The position numbers and the translations under genes were made by a program. Positions 1 through 10,735 of a DNA stretch of 64,000 nt are shown piece by piece (the first letter of the stretch is position 1; each line of letters starts with the position of its first letter). Under the pieces are notes generated by a model. The model had not been told where the DNA came from and did not search any database. It saw nothing but the letters and a program-made list of their open reading frames with translations. The DNA comes from JAXLYE01 sp046351595 (GTDB taxonomy: Bacteria > Myxococcota_A > Polyangia > Palsa-1104 > JAEUJZ01), in NCBI GenBank assembly GCA_046351595.1, contig JAXLYE010000005.1, positions 434,001 to 498,000 of the forward strand. Direction: 5' to 3'.

Positions 1-793
1 TGAAGCGCAGGTAGTCGCGGCAGCGGCTGATGCACTCGGCCTCGCTCTTGGCCAACAGGTCGCCGCAGCCCGAGACCTCGCAGTGCATGCGCGCGCCGCC
101 CATCTCCTCGAGCGTGGTCTTCTCGCCGATGACCATCTCGGCCATGCGCGGCGAGCCGAGGTACATGCTGGCGTTCTTGTCGACCATGAACACGACGTCG
201 CAGAACGCCGGGATGTAGGCGCCGCCCGCCGCCGACGGGCCGAACAGCAGGCACACCTGCGGGATCGCGCCCGAGAGCTGCACCTGGTTGTTGAAGATGC
301 GGCCGGCGTGGCGGCGGCCCGGGAACATGTCCAGCTGGTCGGTGATGCGCGCGCCGGCGCTGTCGATCAGGTAGACGAGCGGGATGCGCAGGCGCCCGGC
401 GGTCTCCTGGATGCGGACGATCTTCTCGACGGTGCGCGCGCCCCACGAGCCGGCCTTGACGGTGCTGTCGTTGGCCATGACCGCGACCGGGCGGCCGTGG
501 ATCCGGCCGATGCCGGTGACCACGCCGTCGGCCGGCAGGTCCGGGGCGGCGTTGTTGGCGAGCAGGCCGTCCTCGACGAACTCGGCGTCCTCGTCGAACA
601 GCAGCCGCAGCCGCTCGCGGCAGAACAGCTTGCCCTCGGCGGCGTTCTTCTCGTGGTACTTGGGGGCGCCGCCGGCGAGCGCGCGCTTCTCGGCGGCGCG
701 GAGCTGGGTCAGCGGGTCGTGACCGGCCGCGGGTCCGGCTGCGGCGGGGACAGGGGCGGGCGCGGGCACGCCCGGAGGGGTCTCGTGCGACAT
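1..793 (-). CDS. Acyl-CoA carboxylase carboxyltransferase (beta) subunit, 3' part cut off by window edge
   Basis: The N-terminal 264 residues of a biotin-dependent carboxyltransferase (propionyl-/acetyl-/methylcrotonyl-CoA carboxylase beta type). This subunit transfers the carboxyl group from carboxybiotin to an acyl-CoA. Visible family signatures are DSAGARI near residue 140, GPSAAGGAYIP near 190 and, later, a region reading CEVSGCGD. The family is usually about 500-540 residues, so roughly half lies beyond position 1. The ATG at 791-793 opens with a Pro/Ala-rich stretch before the conserved LRAAEKRALAGG region. The acyl-CoA specificity cannot be read from this fragment. The apt gene lies 81 nt upstream on the same strand. 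Confidence 0.9.
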   Translation of the reverse strand, partial: MSHETPPGVPAPAPVPAAAGPAAGHDPLTQLRAAEKRALAGGAPKYHEKNAAEGKLFCRERLRLLFDEDAEFVEDGLLANNAAPDLPADGVVTGIGRIHGRPVAVMANDSTVKAGSWGARTVEKIVRIQETAGRLRIPLVYLIDSAGARITDQLDMFPGRRHAGRIFNNQVQLSGAIPQVCLLFGPSAAGGAYIPAFCDVVFMVDKNASMYLGSPRMAEMVIGEKTTLEEMGGARMHCEVSGCGDLLAKSEAECISRCRDYLRF

Positions 794-874
794 GGCCGGC
801 GATGATACACAAGCGCCGCGCCCCCGGTAAGCGGGCGAGCGACAGGCCGGCGCGCCCGGCGTGCGCGACCGGCG

Positions 875-1402
875 TCAGTACCTGAGCAGCGCGTGCGCCG
901 GCAGGTTCCCCAGGCGCTTGCGCCCCTCGAGGAAGCCGAGCTCGATGAGGAACAGGCAGCCCAGGACCTCGGCGCCCTGGCGCTCGCACAGCCGCGCCGC
1001 CGCCGCCGCGGTGCCGCCGGTCGCGAGCAGATCGTCGACGATCAGCACGCGCTGGCCGCAGGCCGCGTCCTCGTGGATCTCCAGCGCCGCGGTGCCGTAC
1101 TCCAGCGAGTACTCCTCGCGGATGCGGCGGAAGGGCAGCTTGCCGCTCTTGCGCGCCGGCGCGAAGCCGACGCCCAGGCGGTCCGCCAGCGGCGCCCCGA
1201 AGACGAAGCCGCGCGACTCGATGCCCATGATCAGCGTCGGCTGCAGCGGCCGCACGTGCTCGGCCATCAGGTCCAGCGCGGTGCGCAGCGCCTGCCCATC
1301 GGCGAGCAGCGGCGTGATGTCCTTGAAGCGGATGCCGGGCGTCGGGAAGTCGGGGATCTCGCGGATCTTGCTCTCGAGGAAGCGGATGTCGGCGGCGTTC
1401 AT
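875..1402 (-). CDS. apt: Adenine phosphoribosyltransferase
   Basis: A 175-residue purine-salvage enzyme that makes AMP from adenine and PRPP in the cytoplasm. The type I phosphoribosyltransferase PRPP loop VLIVDDLLATGGT is intact. The Apt-specific N-terminus (IREIPDFPTPGIRFKDITPLL) and the IESRGFVFGAPLA segment are also present. I chose the ATG at 1400-1402, which gives the usual Apt length. An in-frame upstream start at 1441 would add 13 unconserved residues. It is flanked on the same strand by a secreted protein (upstream) and the carboxyltransferase (downstream), with gaps of about 80-140 nt, so co-transcription is possible but not certain. Confidence 0.96.
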   Translation of the reverse strand: MNAADIRFLESKIREIPDFPTPGIRFKDITPLLADGQALRTALDLMAEHVRPLQPTLIMGIESRGFVFGAPLADRLGVGFAPARKSGKLPFRRIREEYSLEYGTAALEIHEDAACGQRVLIVDDLLATGGTAAAAARLCERQGAEVLGCLFLIELGFLEGRKRLGNLPAHALLRY

Positions 1403-1544
1403 GCGGCGCCCAAGGTAGACCGCCGCTGGCGTCGCGGGCAAGCCTCTGCTTGCATGCGCGGCGCAGCATCGATTCGGCGGGCCGGCTGGCCCGACCCGGC
1501 CGCGCTCGCGGAAAGGGAGCGCGAGCGCCTGCGTGCGGCCGCGG

Positions 1545-2315
1545 CTACTTCTTGCGGCGCGGCGGGTCCTTCTGCGGCTTGGACAGCGGCATCGACAGCT
1601 TGGCCAGCCCCTGCTTCACCGCCTGCTCGATGGCGTCCTTGAGCGCCTCCTCGAGCACCTCCTGCTCCTGGGTGGCGCTGACGTCCTGGCCGACCTCGAT
1701 CTGCACCGTCGACTCGCCGTCGCCGCCGAGGGCGAGCATCTTCTCGGGGAAGGTGACGCCGACGAGCGAGAGCTTGACGTTCTGCTCCAGCATCCGGAAC
1801 TTCTTGCCCTGCGGGGGCGGCTTGACGCTGCGGTCCATGCGCAGCACGCGCAGGTTGACCTCGTAGGGCTTGAGCCCCTTGCGCTTGCACTCGGCCTTGA
1901 CCGCCTCGGGGTTGTCGAGCGACGCCTCGAGCTCCAGCGTCACCTCGGGGCGCTTGCGCAGCGCCTCGCTGAGCAGGTCGCGCGCGAGCTGGGCCGGGCC
2001 CTTCGTGGCGGCAGCGGCCGCAGCGGGAGGCGTCGCCGCCGGAGCCGCGCCGGCCTGGCCGGGCTCGGGGCTCGCGGTGCCGCCCGTCGCGCCGCCCGTC
2101 GCACCGCCCGTCGCCGGGGCTGCAGGCTGCGGCCGAGGCGCTATCGCCGCGGACTGCGCGACCCCGGGCGCGAACTCCACCTCGCGCACCTTGAGGAAGT
2201 AGCGCGGGCCGGCCAGGGCGGACACGCTGCCGAGCTGGAGCCACAGCCCCCACCCCGCAGCCCACATCACAAGCGACAGCCAAGGCCTGAGAGAAATAGA
2301 GCCTTTACGCATCAT
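1545..2315 (-). CDS. Hypothetical secreted protein
   Basis: I do not recognise a family. The 256-residue product begins MMRKGSISLRPWLSL, followed by a hydrophobic stretch ending near SALAG, which reads as a Sec signal peptide. Next comes a short conserved-looking segment (YFLKVREVEF), then an Ala/Pro/Gly-rich linker with repeated TGG units (about residues 50-95). The folded-looking C-terminal half contains an alternating beta pattern and a helical region before a Lys/Arg-rich end (PPRRKK). The leader upstream of 2315 is unusually AT-rich for this window and likely holds the promoter. The first two codons are both ATG. I see no clear Shine-Dalgarno site. Confidence 0.6.
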   Translation of the reverse strand: MMRKGSISLRPWLSLVMWAAGWGLWLQLGSVSALAGPRYFLKVREVEFAPGVAQSAAIAPRPQPAAPATGGATGGATGGTASPEPGQAGAAPAATPPAAAAAATKGPAQLARDLLSEALRKRPEVTLELEASLDNPEAVKAECKRKGLKPYEVNLRVLRMDRSVKPPPQGKKFRMLEQNVKLSLVGVTFPEKMLALGGDGESTVQIEVGQDVSATQEQEVLEEALKDAIEQAVKQGLAKLSMPLSKPQKDPPRRKK

Positions 2316-2751
2316 GAATTGAAAAATAACACAAGGTCGTCATTGACGCATAGCGTCGCAAAAAGCGCTGTGTAATCGCATATCGGCGAGGCCCACCGCT
2401 GTAAGCGCGTGTATCCGCGGAGCCCGGGCTCGCACAGGCTGTGCTCGGCCTGCGCACAGGCGACCGCGCATACCGACACTGCGCCGACGCGAGGCGCCTG
2501 CCCGAATGGGAGCCCGCGGCGGCCGCGGTCCGGCGAGCGTTCCGTCGGGCCTCGTCGCGGCGAACCGCCGTCAATCGCCGCGGATCGTGGATCATCGTGG
2601 AGCAAGGCGGGCTGTGACGAACCTCGCGCTGCGCTGCGCCCCGCTTCGGCGCGGTCGCCTGCCGTCGGAGATCTCGGGTCCCGTGCAAAGCTGTTCAACC
2701 CCGCGCAGATTCTGATATCGTCGGAAGCTACCGAGTCAGAGCATACAGCCG

Positions 2752-2789
2752 GAGCGAGTCGCCCGAGCGAGTCACCCGAGCGAGTCACC
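2752..2789 (+). repeat. 13-bp tandem repeat, three copies
   Basis: The unit GAGCGAGTCRCCC occurs at 2752-2764 and 2765-2777, with a third copy lacking its last base at 2778-2789. Only one position (G/A) varies. It lies in non-coding DNA about 260 bp before the FHA-CpaF start codon. Confidence 0.9.
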
Positions 2790-3000
2790 AGTACGGGCAG
2801 CCCCAGTTGGAAATCGGCAGCAGAGCGTCTCCTGCCGGGCGTGGACGTGACACGGACGTGGCATGGACGCGGACAGAGCGCGTCGAGCGACATGGGCCAG
2901 GACACCACAGGACAGGCCATGGCAGCGAAGCGGGCTAACACACCGAAAGCGCTTGACCTGCCTCCGTCGAGCATCGTAAGTTATGCCCAAATTGCTGCGA

Positions 3001-3020
3001 CGTTTGCTTTCAGGCAAACG
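3001..3020 (+). promoter_or_regulatory. Hairpin in the 5' leader of the FHA-CpaF gene
   Basis: A perfect 7-bp stem (CGTTTGC at 3001-3007, GCAAACG at 3014-3020) with loop TTTCAG. It ends 13 nt before the GGAG ribosome site of the gene starting at 3050. It has no following T-run, so an operator or leader structure is more likely than a terminator. Confidence 0.5.
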
Positions 3021-3049
3021 CAGAGCCGCCATAGGAGTAATGGACAGAT

Positions 3050-5347
<2,298 letters not shown>

Positions 5348-5369
5348 ACCCCAGCCAGGTTGAGCTTCA

Positions 5370-6944
5370 GTGTGGAGAGTAATCGCCACCGACCGTGATG
5401 GTCGCGAGATCGCCAGGAAAGAGGTCGACGTCGGAGAGCTCACGCTCGGCCGCGACGGCGACCGCCAGATGGTGCTGCAGTCACCGAGCGTGTCGCGGCG
5501 CCACTGCCGCGTCCGTGCTGACCAGACCGGGCTGTACATCACCGACGAGGGCAGCGCCAACGGCGTGCTGGTGAACGGCACCCGTATCAGCCCCAACACG
5601 CCCACCCCCATCAACGCCTCGACGCGCGTCGAGATCGCGGAGTTCCGCCTGATCATCGAGCAGGTCGGTGCTCAGCCGATGGCGCCGCCGATGCAGCCCA
5701 TGGCACAGATGCCGGGCATGGGGATGCCGGGCCAGATGCCTGGGCAGATGCCGGGCCAGATGCCGGGCCAGATGCCGGGCCAGATGCCGGGGATGATGCC
5801 GCAGTCCATGCCGATGCCGGGCATGGGGATGCCGGGCCAGATGCCTGGCCAGATGCCCGGGATGATGCCGCAGGCGCCGATGCCGATGATGCCGCAGACG
5901 CCGATGATGCCGCCGGCCGGCATGTCCGGCGTCATGCCGGGCTCGGCGCCGATGGGCGGCATGGGCATGCCGGGCGCGCCGGCCGACATGGTGCGCCTCA
6001 TCGCCGAGGGCGGTCAGTACAACGGCCGCGTCTTCGACCTGCCCCCGCTCAACGAGATCGGCGTCGGCCGCGGCGTCGGCAACGACCTGGTCCTCGACGA
6101 CCCGTCGATGTCGCGCAAGCACTCGAAGCTGCGCCGGATCGGCGGCGGGCGCCTCGAGGTCGAGGACCTCAACTCGGCCAACGGCACCTATATCAACGGC
6201 CGCAAGATCTCCACCGCGCAGGCCGGCCCCGGCGACACCATCCGCTTCGGCGAGGTGATGTTCCGGCTCGACGGCGCGGGCGGCGGTGGTGCGCGCCAGG
6301 CCGCTCCGGACCTGGGCGCCTTCGCCATGGCGACGCCGCCGTGGGCCAAGGGCGCCTTCTTCGGGCTGGCCGCGGCCGCGGCGCTCGTATGGGTGCTGTG
6401 GCTGGTCCGCCTGGCCCTGCCCTCGGGGCCCAAGCCCGGCGAGATCGAGCAGGCGCTGCGCGCCGACAAGATCGACAAGGCCGCCGGCCACGTCCGCGCC
6501 GCGCAGGAGGCCTTCAACAAGCGCGAGTGGAACAAGGCCAAGGACGAGGCCGAGGCCGCGCTCGAGCTGCACCCGGCGAGCACCGAGGCCAGCGGGCTGC
6601 GCGCCCAGGCCATCCGCTCGGTCGACGACGAGACCAAGTACCGCCAGAGCATGACCGAGCTCGACAAGGGCAACCCCGACGGCTTCAAGGCCGCCATCCG
6701 CATCTACGACTCGATGTCGCCCGAGGGCTCGTACCGGCAGGAGCTCGCCGACAAGCTGCGCAACAAGCTCATGAACGCGGGCGAGGAGTTCTACAACAAG
6801 AAGATGTATCGCGAGAGCTTCGAGTCGCTCTGCGATGCCTACCGCGTCTCGCCGGTGAACAACAAGCCGGGCACCAAGATCGTCAAGATGCTGCACGAGG
6901 CCGAGCGCCGCGCCAAGGTCTCGGTCCCCTGCAGCCTCAAGTAA
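5370..6944 (+). CDS. Double-FHA membrane protein with Met-Pro-Gly-Gln repeat linker and TPR-like C-terminus
   Basis: A 524-residue protein starting with GTG. FHA domain 1 spans about residues 1-95 (SPSVSRRHCRV, then SANGVLVNGTRI). Residues 105-205 are a low-complexity linker built from MPGQ/MPGM repeats. FHA domain 2 spans about 207-300 (GRGVGNDLVLDDPSMSRKHSKL, then SANGTYINGRKI). A single transmembrane helix lies at about 328-350 (GLAAAAALVWVLWLVRLAL), with a helical TPR-like tail of about 170 residues after it. Both FHA domains keep the usual Arg/Ser/Asn phosphopeptide pattern. It forms a likely two-gene unit with the upstream FHA-CpaF gene. It could recruit substrates of Ser/Thr kinases such as those encoded at 15.5 and 49.2 kb (inference). 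Confidence 0.86.
   Translation: MWRVIATDRDGREIARKEVDVGELTLGRDGDRQMVLQSPSVSRRHCRVRADQTGLYITDEGSANGVLVNGTRISPNTPTPINASTRVEIAEFRLIIEQVGAQPMAPPMQPMAQMPGMGMPGQMPGQMPGQMPGQMPGQMPGMMPQSMPMPGMGMPGQMPGQMPGMMPQAPMPMMPQTPMMPPAGMSGVMPGSAPMGGMGMPGAPADMVRLIAEGGQYNGRVFDLPPLNEIGVGRGVGNDLVLDDPSMSRKHSKLRRIGGGRLEVEDLNSANGTYINGRKISTAQAGPGDTIRFGEVMFRLDGAGGGGARQAAPDLGAFAMATPPWAKGAFFGLAAAAALVWVLWLVRLALPSGPKPGEIEQALRADKIDKAAGHVRAAQEAFNKREWNKAKDEAEAALELHPASTEASGLRAQAIRSVDDETKYRQSMTELDKGNPDGFKAAIRIYDSMSPEGSYRQELADKLRNKLMNAGEEFYNKKMYRESFESLCDAYRVSPVNNKPGTKIVKMLHEAERRAKVSVPCSLK
5724..5852 (+). repeat. 12-bp in-frame repeat encoding MPGQ
   Basis: Five consecutive 12-bp units (consensus ATGCCGGGCCAG) fill 5724-5783, and two more occur at 5829-5852 after a short MP-rich interruption. 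The unit length keeps frame, so copy-number change would lengthen or shorten the linker between the two FHA domains. Confidence 0.9.
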
Positions 6945-6968
6945 ACCCCTCGCCGCCTTCCCTCGAAC

Positions 6969-7982
6969 ATGGCCTTCTTTGAGTCGCTGCGAACCGCGCT
7001 CGGGCGCTACGCCACGGGTGTGCACGAAGCCGCCGCGCCCGCGAGCGAGGAAACCCTCGCGCGGGCCGAGCGCCGACTGGAGCGGAGGCTGCCCGCGGCC
7101 TACCGCGACTTCCTCTTGTCGTGGAACGGGGTCGCGCTGTTCCACGAGGCCTACACCCTGCTCCCGATCGACGAGGTCGAGGCCGGGCGCGGCCCGTTCC
7201 TGATCATCGGCGAGACGCCCGAGGGCGGGCTGTGGCTCGACGGCGACGGCGCGATCTACCTGGTCGACGAGGCGGCGCCGGATCCGCTGCTGGCCGGGAC
7301 CGGGCTCGGGCGCTTCCTCGACGCGCTGCTCGCGCGGGAGGCGCTGGTGCTCGACCGCGACGGCGAGTTCCGCGACGTCTTCACCGACGATGAAGAGGCG
7401 GTGCTGCTGCCCGAGGTGCGGCGCAAGCGGGCCCGCCTCGGCCAGAAGCACGACCCCGGCGCCACCTTGTACGCGCTCGAGCAGGCGGAGCTCTTGTGCG
7501 AGGAGGGGGAGGACCCGGAGGCGCGGCAGCTGCTCGAGCAGGCGACCGGGCCGCTCGGCGCACACGCGCTGGGCGGCGGGCCGGCGTGGGAGCTGCTCGC
7601 GGCGCTGCGGCGCCAGCAGGGAGACACAGCGGGCGCGGAAGCGGCGGCGCTCAAGGCGGCGGACGCGACGTGGGATCCGTTCCTGCGCGCCTCGCGGCTG
7701 CTCGACGCCGCCGAGGCCGCGGCGGCGAGAGCCCAAGCGGGCGGCGGGGACGGCGCCGCGGCCGCGCACGCCCAGGCCGCCTGGCGCGCCGACGACGAGC
7801 ACGCCGAGCGCCTGCTCACTGAGGCGAAGCGCCTGCTCGGCGAGGGCGCCGTGGACGAGGCGCGGCGGCTGGTCGAGCGGCTGCGCCTGCTGTGCCGGGC
7901 GGAGCAGGACCGGCCCGAGCAGGCCGGCCTGGAGCGCCTGGAGCGCGAGCTGCGCACGCGCGACGCACTGCGCCTGGTCTGA
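6969..7982 (+). CDS. SUKH (SMI1/KNR4) domain protein with helical repeat C-terminus
   Basis: A 337-residue protein. Residues about 25-125 match the SMI1/KNR4 (SUKH) fold: EETLARAERRLERRLPAAYRDFLLSWNG followed by LLPIDEVEAG, with the later WLDGDGAIYLVDE strand pair and GLGRFLDALL helix. SUKH proteins are best known as immunity proteins for polymorphic toxins, but many are stand-alone regulators. The C-terminal half is Ala/Leu/Glu-rich and helical, resembling degenerate TPRs. It lies 24 nt after the double-FHA gene, so it probably belongs to the same unit. No toxin gene is visible nearby, so an immunity role is not supported here. Confidence 0.8.
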   Translation: MAFFESLRTALGRYATGVHEAAAPASEETLARAERRLERRLPAAYRDFLLSWNGVALFHEAYTLLPIDEVEAGRGPFLIIGETPEGGLWLDGDGAIYLVDEAAPDPLLAGTGLGRFLDALLAREALVLDRDGEFRDVFTDDEEAVLLPEVRRKRARLGQKHDPGATLYALEQAELLCEEGEDPEARQLLEQATGPLGAHALGGGPAWELLAALRRQQGDTAGAEAAALKAADATWDPFLRASRLLDAAEAAAARAQAGGGDGAAAAHAQAAWRADDEHAERLLTEAKRLLGEGAVDEARRLVERLRLLCRAEQDRPEQAGLERLERELRTRDALRLV

Positions 7983-8064
7983 CGCCCCGCGGCGTCCGGC
8001 ACGAGCGCAGGGCCACCACCGAGGCCGCCGCTGCGGTGACCCCGTCGGTGATGCGGCAATGATA

Positions 8065-8084
8065 AGATCGCCTTGGGGCGATCT
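8065..8084 (+). promoter_or_regulatory. Perfect hairpin abutting a start codon
   Basis: An 8-bp perfect stem (AGATCGCC at 8065-8072, GGCGATCT at 8077-8084) with loop TTGG ends exactly one base before the GTG at 8085. The G-run that could act as ribosome site for that GTG lies inside the loop and 3' arm. It may control initiation, or end the upstream transcript. Confidence 0.6.
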
Positions 8085-8468
8085 GTGACGACGCAGCAGG
8101 CCGATCGTCTGGGAGCGGACCGTGCGGCAGGAGACGCGCCGCGCTGGCTCGAGCGGTCGCCGCTCCTGTGGGCGCTCGGCGGCCTGGTGCCGTGCACGGC
8201 GGCGCTGGCGGCGGGGGCCCGGCTCCTGCAGGGCCACCGGCTCGGCCGCCCCGAGGCGCTGTTCATCGGCCTGCCGCTCGCCCTCACGCTGCTCGCGCTG
8301 CTGCGTGCCTCGCGCTCGCCCGTCGGGCGGGTGGTCAAGGCGGCTCTGCTCGGGCTGTGCCTGGCGGCGCCGCTGTGTGCCGAGTCCGCGCTGTGGCTGG
8401 CCGCCGGTGCCCCCTTCGTGCTCGGCCTGGCGGCGCTGCTCGCGCTGGCTCTCTACGGCCGCCGCTGA
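8085..8468 (+). CDS. Small hypothetical membrane protein
   Basis: A 127-residue product with about four hydrophobic segments (LLWALGGLVPCTAALAAGA, ALFIGLPLALTLLALL, VVKAALLGLCLAAPLC, APFVLGLAALLALALYG) and a basic C-terminus. I do not recognise a family. I prefer the GTG at 8085, preceded by GGGG six bases upstream. A TTG at 8073 in the same frame would add four residues but lies inside the hairpin loop. It sits 102 nt after the SUKH gene and converges with the Ig-like membrane protein on the other strand, whose stop is 8 nt away. Confidence 0.55.
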   Translation: MTTQQADRLGADRAAGDAPRWLERSPLLWALGGLVPCTAALAAGARLLQGHRLGRPEALFIGLPLALTLLALLRASRSPVGRVVKAALLGLCLAAPLCAESALWLAAGAPFVLGLAALLALALYGRR

Positions 8469-8475
8469 GCGGCCT

Positions 8476-10602
8476 TCAGCCAAGCGGCTGCGGCACCAGC
8501 GGCTTCGACCCCGTCTCCGCTGGCGGCACCCCCGGCCCGGGCGCGCCCGGGCTCAGCAGGGCCAGCAGCGAATCGGCGAGCTGCGCCGCCTGCGCCAGCA
8601 TCTCGTCGGTACACAGCCGCGGCGAGTAATAGGCCCGCTCGACCAGCTCGGTCAGCTCGCGCAGCTTCGCGGCGATCGGGCCGCCCTCGGCCCCCGGCGG
8701 CCCCAGCACCCGCAGCGCCTGCGCCAGCTCGAGCAGCTCGCGCGGCGTCGCGGTGAGCACGCGTGCCTCGTCACTGAGCAGGCGGAGCGCGAGGCGCCGC
8801 CACTCGCCGAGCAGGCGGACGCGCAGCGGCTCGAGCCGGACCGTCACGCCGCGCAGCTCGCCGCGGTGCGGCACCGTCGCGGTGAAGCGCTGCGGCAGGT
8901 AGCCCGGCGCGCTCACCGTCGCGACGTAGCGCCCGGGCGGGAGCTGCGCGAGCGCGAAGCGACCGTCCTCGGCCGTCGGCGGGCAGCGGCGCAGCGTCCC
9001 GGTGCGCTCGGCCGCGGGCAGCGGCGGCGCCTCGGTGAGCTGCAGCACCACCTCGGCCCCGGCGACGGCGCGGCCGAAGCTGGCGTCGAGCACGCAGCCG
9101 TCGACGGTCGCGTCGGTAGTTCGCCACAGCGTCAGCGCCGGCTGCTTGCGCGGCGCCAGGCTGACCCCGGGCTCGCCGGTGCGCGACTCGCCGGGCGGCA
9201 GCGTGCTGTCGCTGCTCGCGCCGGCCGGGCTGCTCTCGGGCTGCCGCACCCGCAGCGCCGCCAGCCAGCCCGCGAGCCGCGGCCGCAGCCAGCGCGCCAA
9301 AAGGTACAAGAGCCCGAGCACGCCGGTCATAAGCAGCGGCGCCGCGTAGTACCAGGCCGAAACCGGCTCCGGCGGCAGCACCACCAGCGGCAGCTCGGCC
9401 GAGCGCGCCGGTCGCACCGCCCGCCCGCGCGGCCGCACCTGCGCCGCCAGATAGAACGACCCCGGCCGCAGCCCCAGCCGCTGCACCTGCAGCCGGTAGC
9501 CGCCCGTGCCATCGGTGACCGCCGTGCCGAGCAGGCGGCGGCTGAGCGTGTCCTCGACCACGGCCGCCGGCGCGACGCCGGGCGCGGGCGCGCCGCCCTC
9601 GGGCACGACGAGGTCGCTGGCCTCGAGCTCGACCGGCTCACCGACGAGCGGGCCGTCTTCGTCGCGGGCCTGGCCGGTCACGGTCAGCGCCGCGCCCTGC
9701 GCCACCTCGGGCGGACCGACGAGGTCGAGCGAGACCTGGGCCTGGCTGGTGATGAGCACGTCGGCGCGCGCCAGGGCCGCGCCGTTCTGCTCGGTGCCGG
9801 GGTAGCTGGCGACGATGTGCAGGGTGTCGCCCTTGCGCAGGCCGGGCAGCGCCCGCACCGCCTCGTCGACGTCGCCGAGGCCGCCGCGCAGGTACAGGCT
9901 CCGCTCGCTGGCGTTCAGGCGGACGCTGACCCGCCCCGCGGTCAGCTGCCCCTGGACGCGCAGCCGCAGCTCGGCGTGCAGCCGGTCGCCCAGCCCGATC
10001 TGCGGCGGCGCCGTCAGCGAGAGCTCGGCGGCGTACTTGCCGAGGTCGACCTGCAGCGTGCTCTCGGCGCGGTCGCGGTGCGTATCGCCCGGGTACAGGG
10101 CGCGCACGAAGTAGCGCCCGGCCGCCAGCCCCGGCACCGTCACCGCGGCCCGCCCGTCGGCGCCGCTGTGCAGCGTGCGATCGAGCTCGACCCCGTCCGG
10201 GCCGTCCAGGCGCAGGCGGATCGGCTGATCGGCAAAGTCGCGCGGCGCGCGGTCGCCCTCTTCGCCGTCGCCGCCGCCGTCACTGTTCCGCGGCGAGCCG
10301 GCCGCGGACGCCACGGCCCCGTCGCTGAGCTGCACGTTCACGGTGAGCTGGAAGGTGCCGTCGCGGCCGGCGCGGCGCCCGCCCTCGCTGAGCTGCAGCT
10401 GGCTGCGCCCGCGCACCTCGACGAGCAGCGGCTGCGCCCGCGCGTCCGCCGGCGCCCAGGCCAGCGTCCCGAGCAGCGCGACGCCGAGCATTCCGCCCAG
10501 CGCTCGGCCCAGCGCTCGGCCTGGCCCCGAGACGAACGCCGCGGCTCCGGCCCGCGCGCGCCGTCGCGGCTCGGCGGGCGGCTCGGAGCGGGGCGGCAGC
10601 AT
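8476..10602 (-). CDS. Secreted/membrane protein with Ig-like and carboxypeptidase-regulatory-like domains
   Basis: A 708-residue protein. It has an Arg-rich N-terminus and a hydrophobic signal segment ending near ADARAQP. Several beta-sandwich repeats follow (about residues 60-410; for example VTVPGLAAGRYFVRALYPGDT and GYRLQVQRLGLRPGSFYLAAQVRPRG). A transmembrane helix lies at about 425-445 (WYYAAPLLMTGVLGLLYLLA). A carboxypeptidase-regulatory-like domain follows at about 505-590 (LDASFGRAVAGAEVVLQL, then LPPGRYVATVSAPGYLPQ). The helical end contains LTELVERAYYSPRLCTDEM, which resembles the C-terminus of DUF4129 proteins. The regulatory-like domain is predicted cytoplasmic if the single helix is real, which is unusual. 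It is divergent from ppk2. Function is unknown. Confidence 0.7.
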   Translation of the reverse strand: MLPPRSEPPAEPRRRARAGAAAFVSGPGRALGRALGGMLGVALLGTLAWAPADARAQPLLVEVRGRSQLQLSEGGRRAGRDGTFQLTVNVQLSDGAVASAAGSPRNSDGGGDGEEGDRAPRDFADQPIRLRLDGPDGVELDRTLHSGADGRAAVTVPGLAAGRYFVRALYPGDTHRDRAESTLQVDLGKYAAELSLTAPPQIGLGDRLHAELRLRVQGQLTAGRVSVRLNASERSLYLRGGLGDVDEAVRALPGLRKGDTLHIVASYPGTEQNGAALARADVLITSQAQVSLDLVGPPEVAQGAALTVTGQARDEDGPLVGEPVELEASDLVVPEGGAPAPGVAPAAVVEDTLSRRLLGTAVTDGTGGYRLQVQRLGLRPGSFYLAAQVRPRGRAVRPARSAELPLVVLPPEPVSAWYYAAPLLMTGVLGLLYLLARWLRPRLAGWLAALRVRQPESSPAGASSDSTLPPGESRTGEPGVSLAPRKQPALTLWRTTDATVDGCVLDASFGRAVAGAEVVLQLTEAPPLPAAERTGTLRRCPPTAEDGRFALAQLPPGRYVATVSAPGYLPQRFTATVPHRGELRGVTVRLEPLRVRLLGEWRRLALRLLSDEARVLTATPRELLELAQALRVLGPPGAEGGPIAAKLRELTELVERAYYSPRLCTDEMLAQAAQLADSLLALLSPGAPGPGVPPAETGSKPLVPQPLG

Positions 10603-10735
10603 GGCTCCATTCTACCGGCCCTGCCCCGCGTCCTGCGACCCCTCGGCTCGGCGACCCCCCGGCTCGGCGACACCCGGTCGGCGCCCGCGCCGCGGGTATC
10701 GCGGCCCCGGCGTGTCGAGGTATTCTGAGGGCGCC

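Larger units (their letters stand above)
2316..3049. other. Intergenic region with divergent promoters, no supported gene
   Basis: About 730 bp between the divergently read secreted protein (minus) and the FHA-CpaF gene (plus). Open frames exist on both strands, but none has family-like sequence, a ribosome site or normal codon use, so I call no gene. The region holds an AT-rich stretch at about 2320-2380 with the small inverted repeat GACGC-ATA-GCGTC (2345-2357), a 13-bp tandem repeat (2752-2789) and a hairpin (3001-3020). A GGAG at 3034-3037 lies 12 nt before the ATG at 3050. Confidence 0.6.

Noticed and set aside
6969..7982. SUKH gene as immunity part of a toxin-immunity pair
   Set aside because: No toxin, Rhs, WXG or colicin-like gene is adjacent; only the fold is supported.
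5481..8483. A 1,000-codon minus-strand open frame opposite the double-FHA and SUKH genes
   Set aside because: It contains only low-complexity Arg/His/Leu runs mirroring the MPGQ repeat; the plus-strand genes have recognisable domains and ribosome sites.
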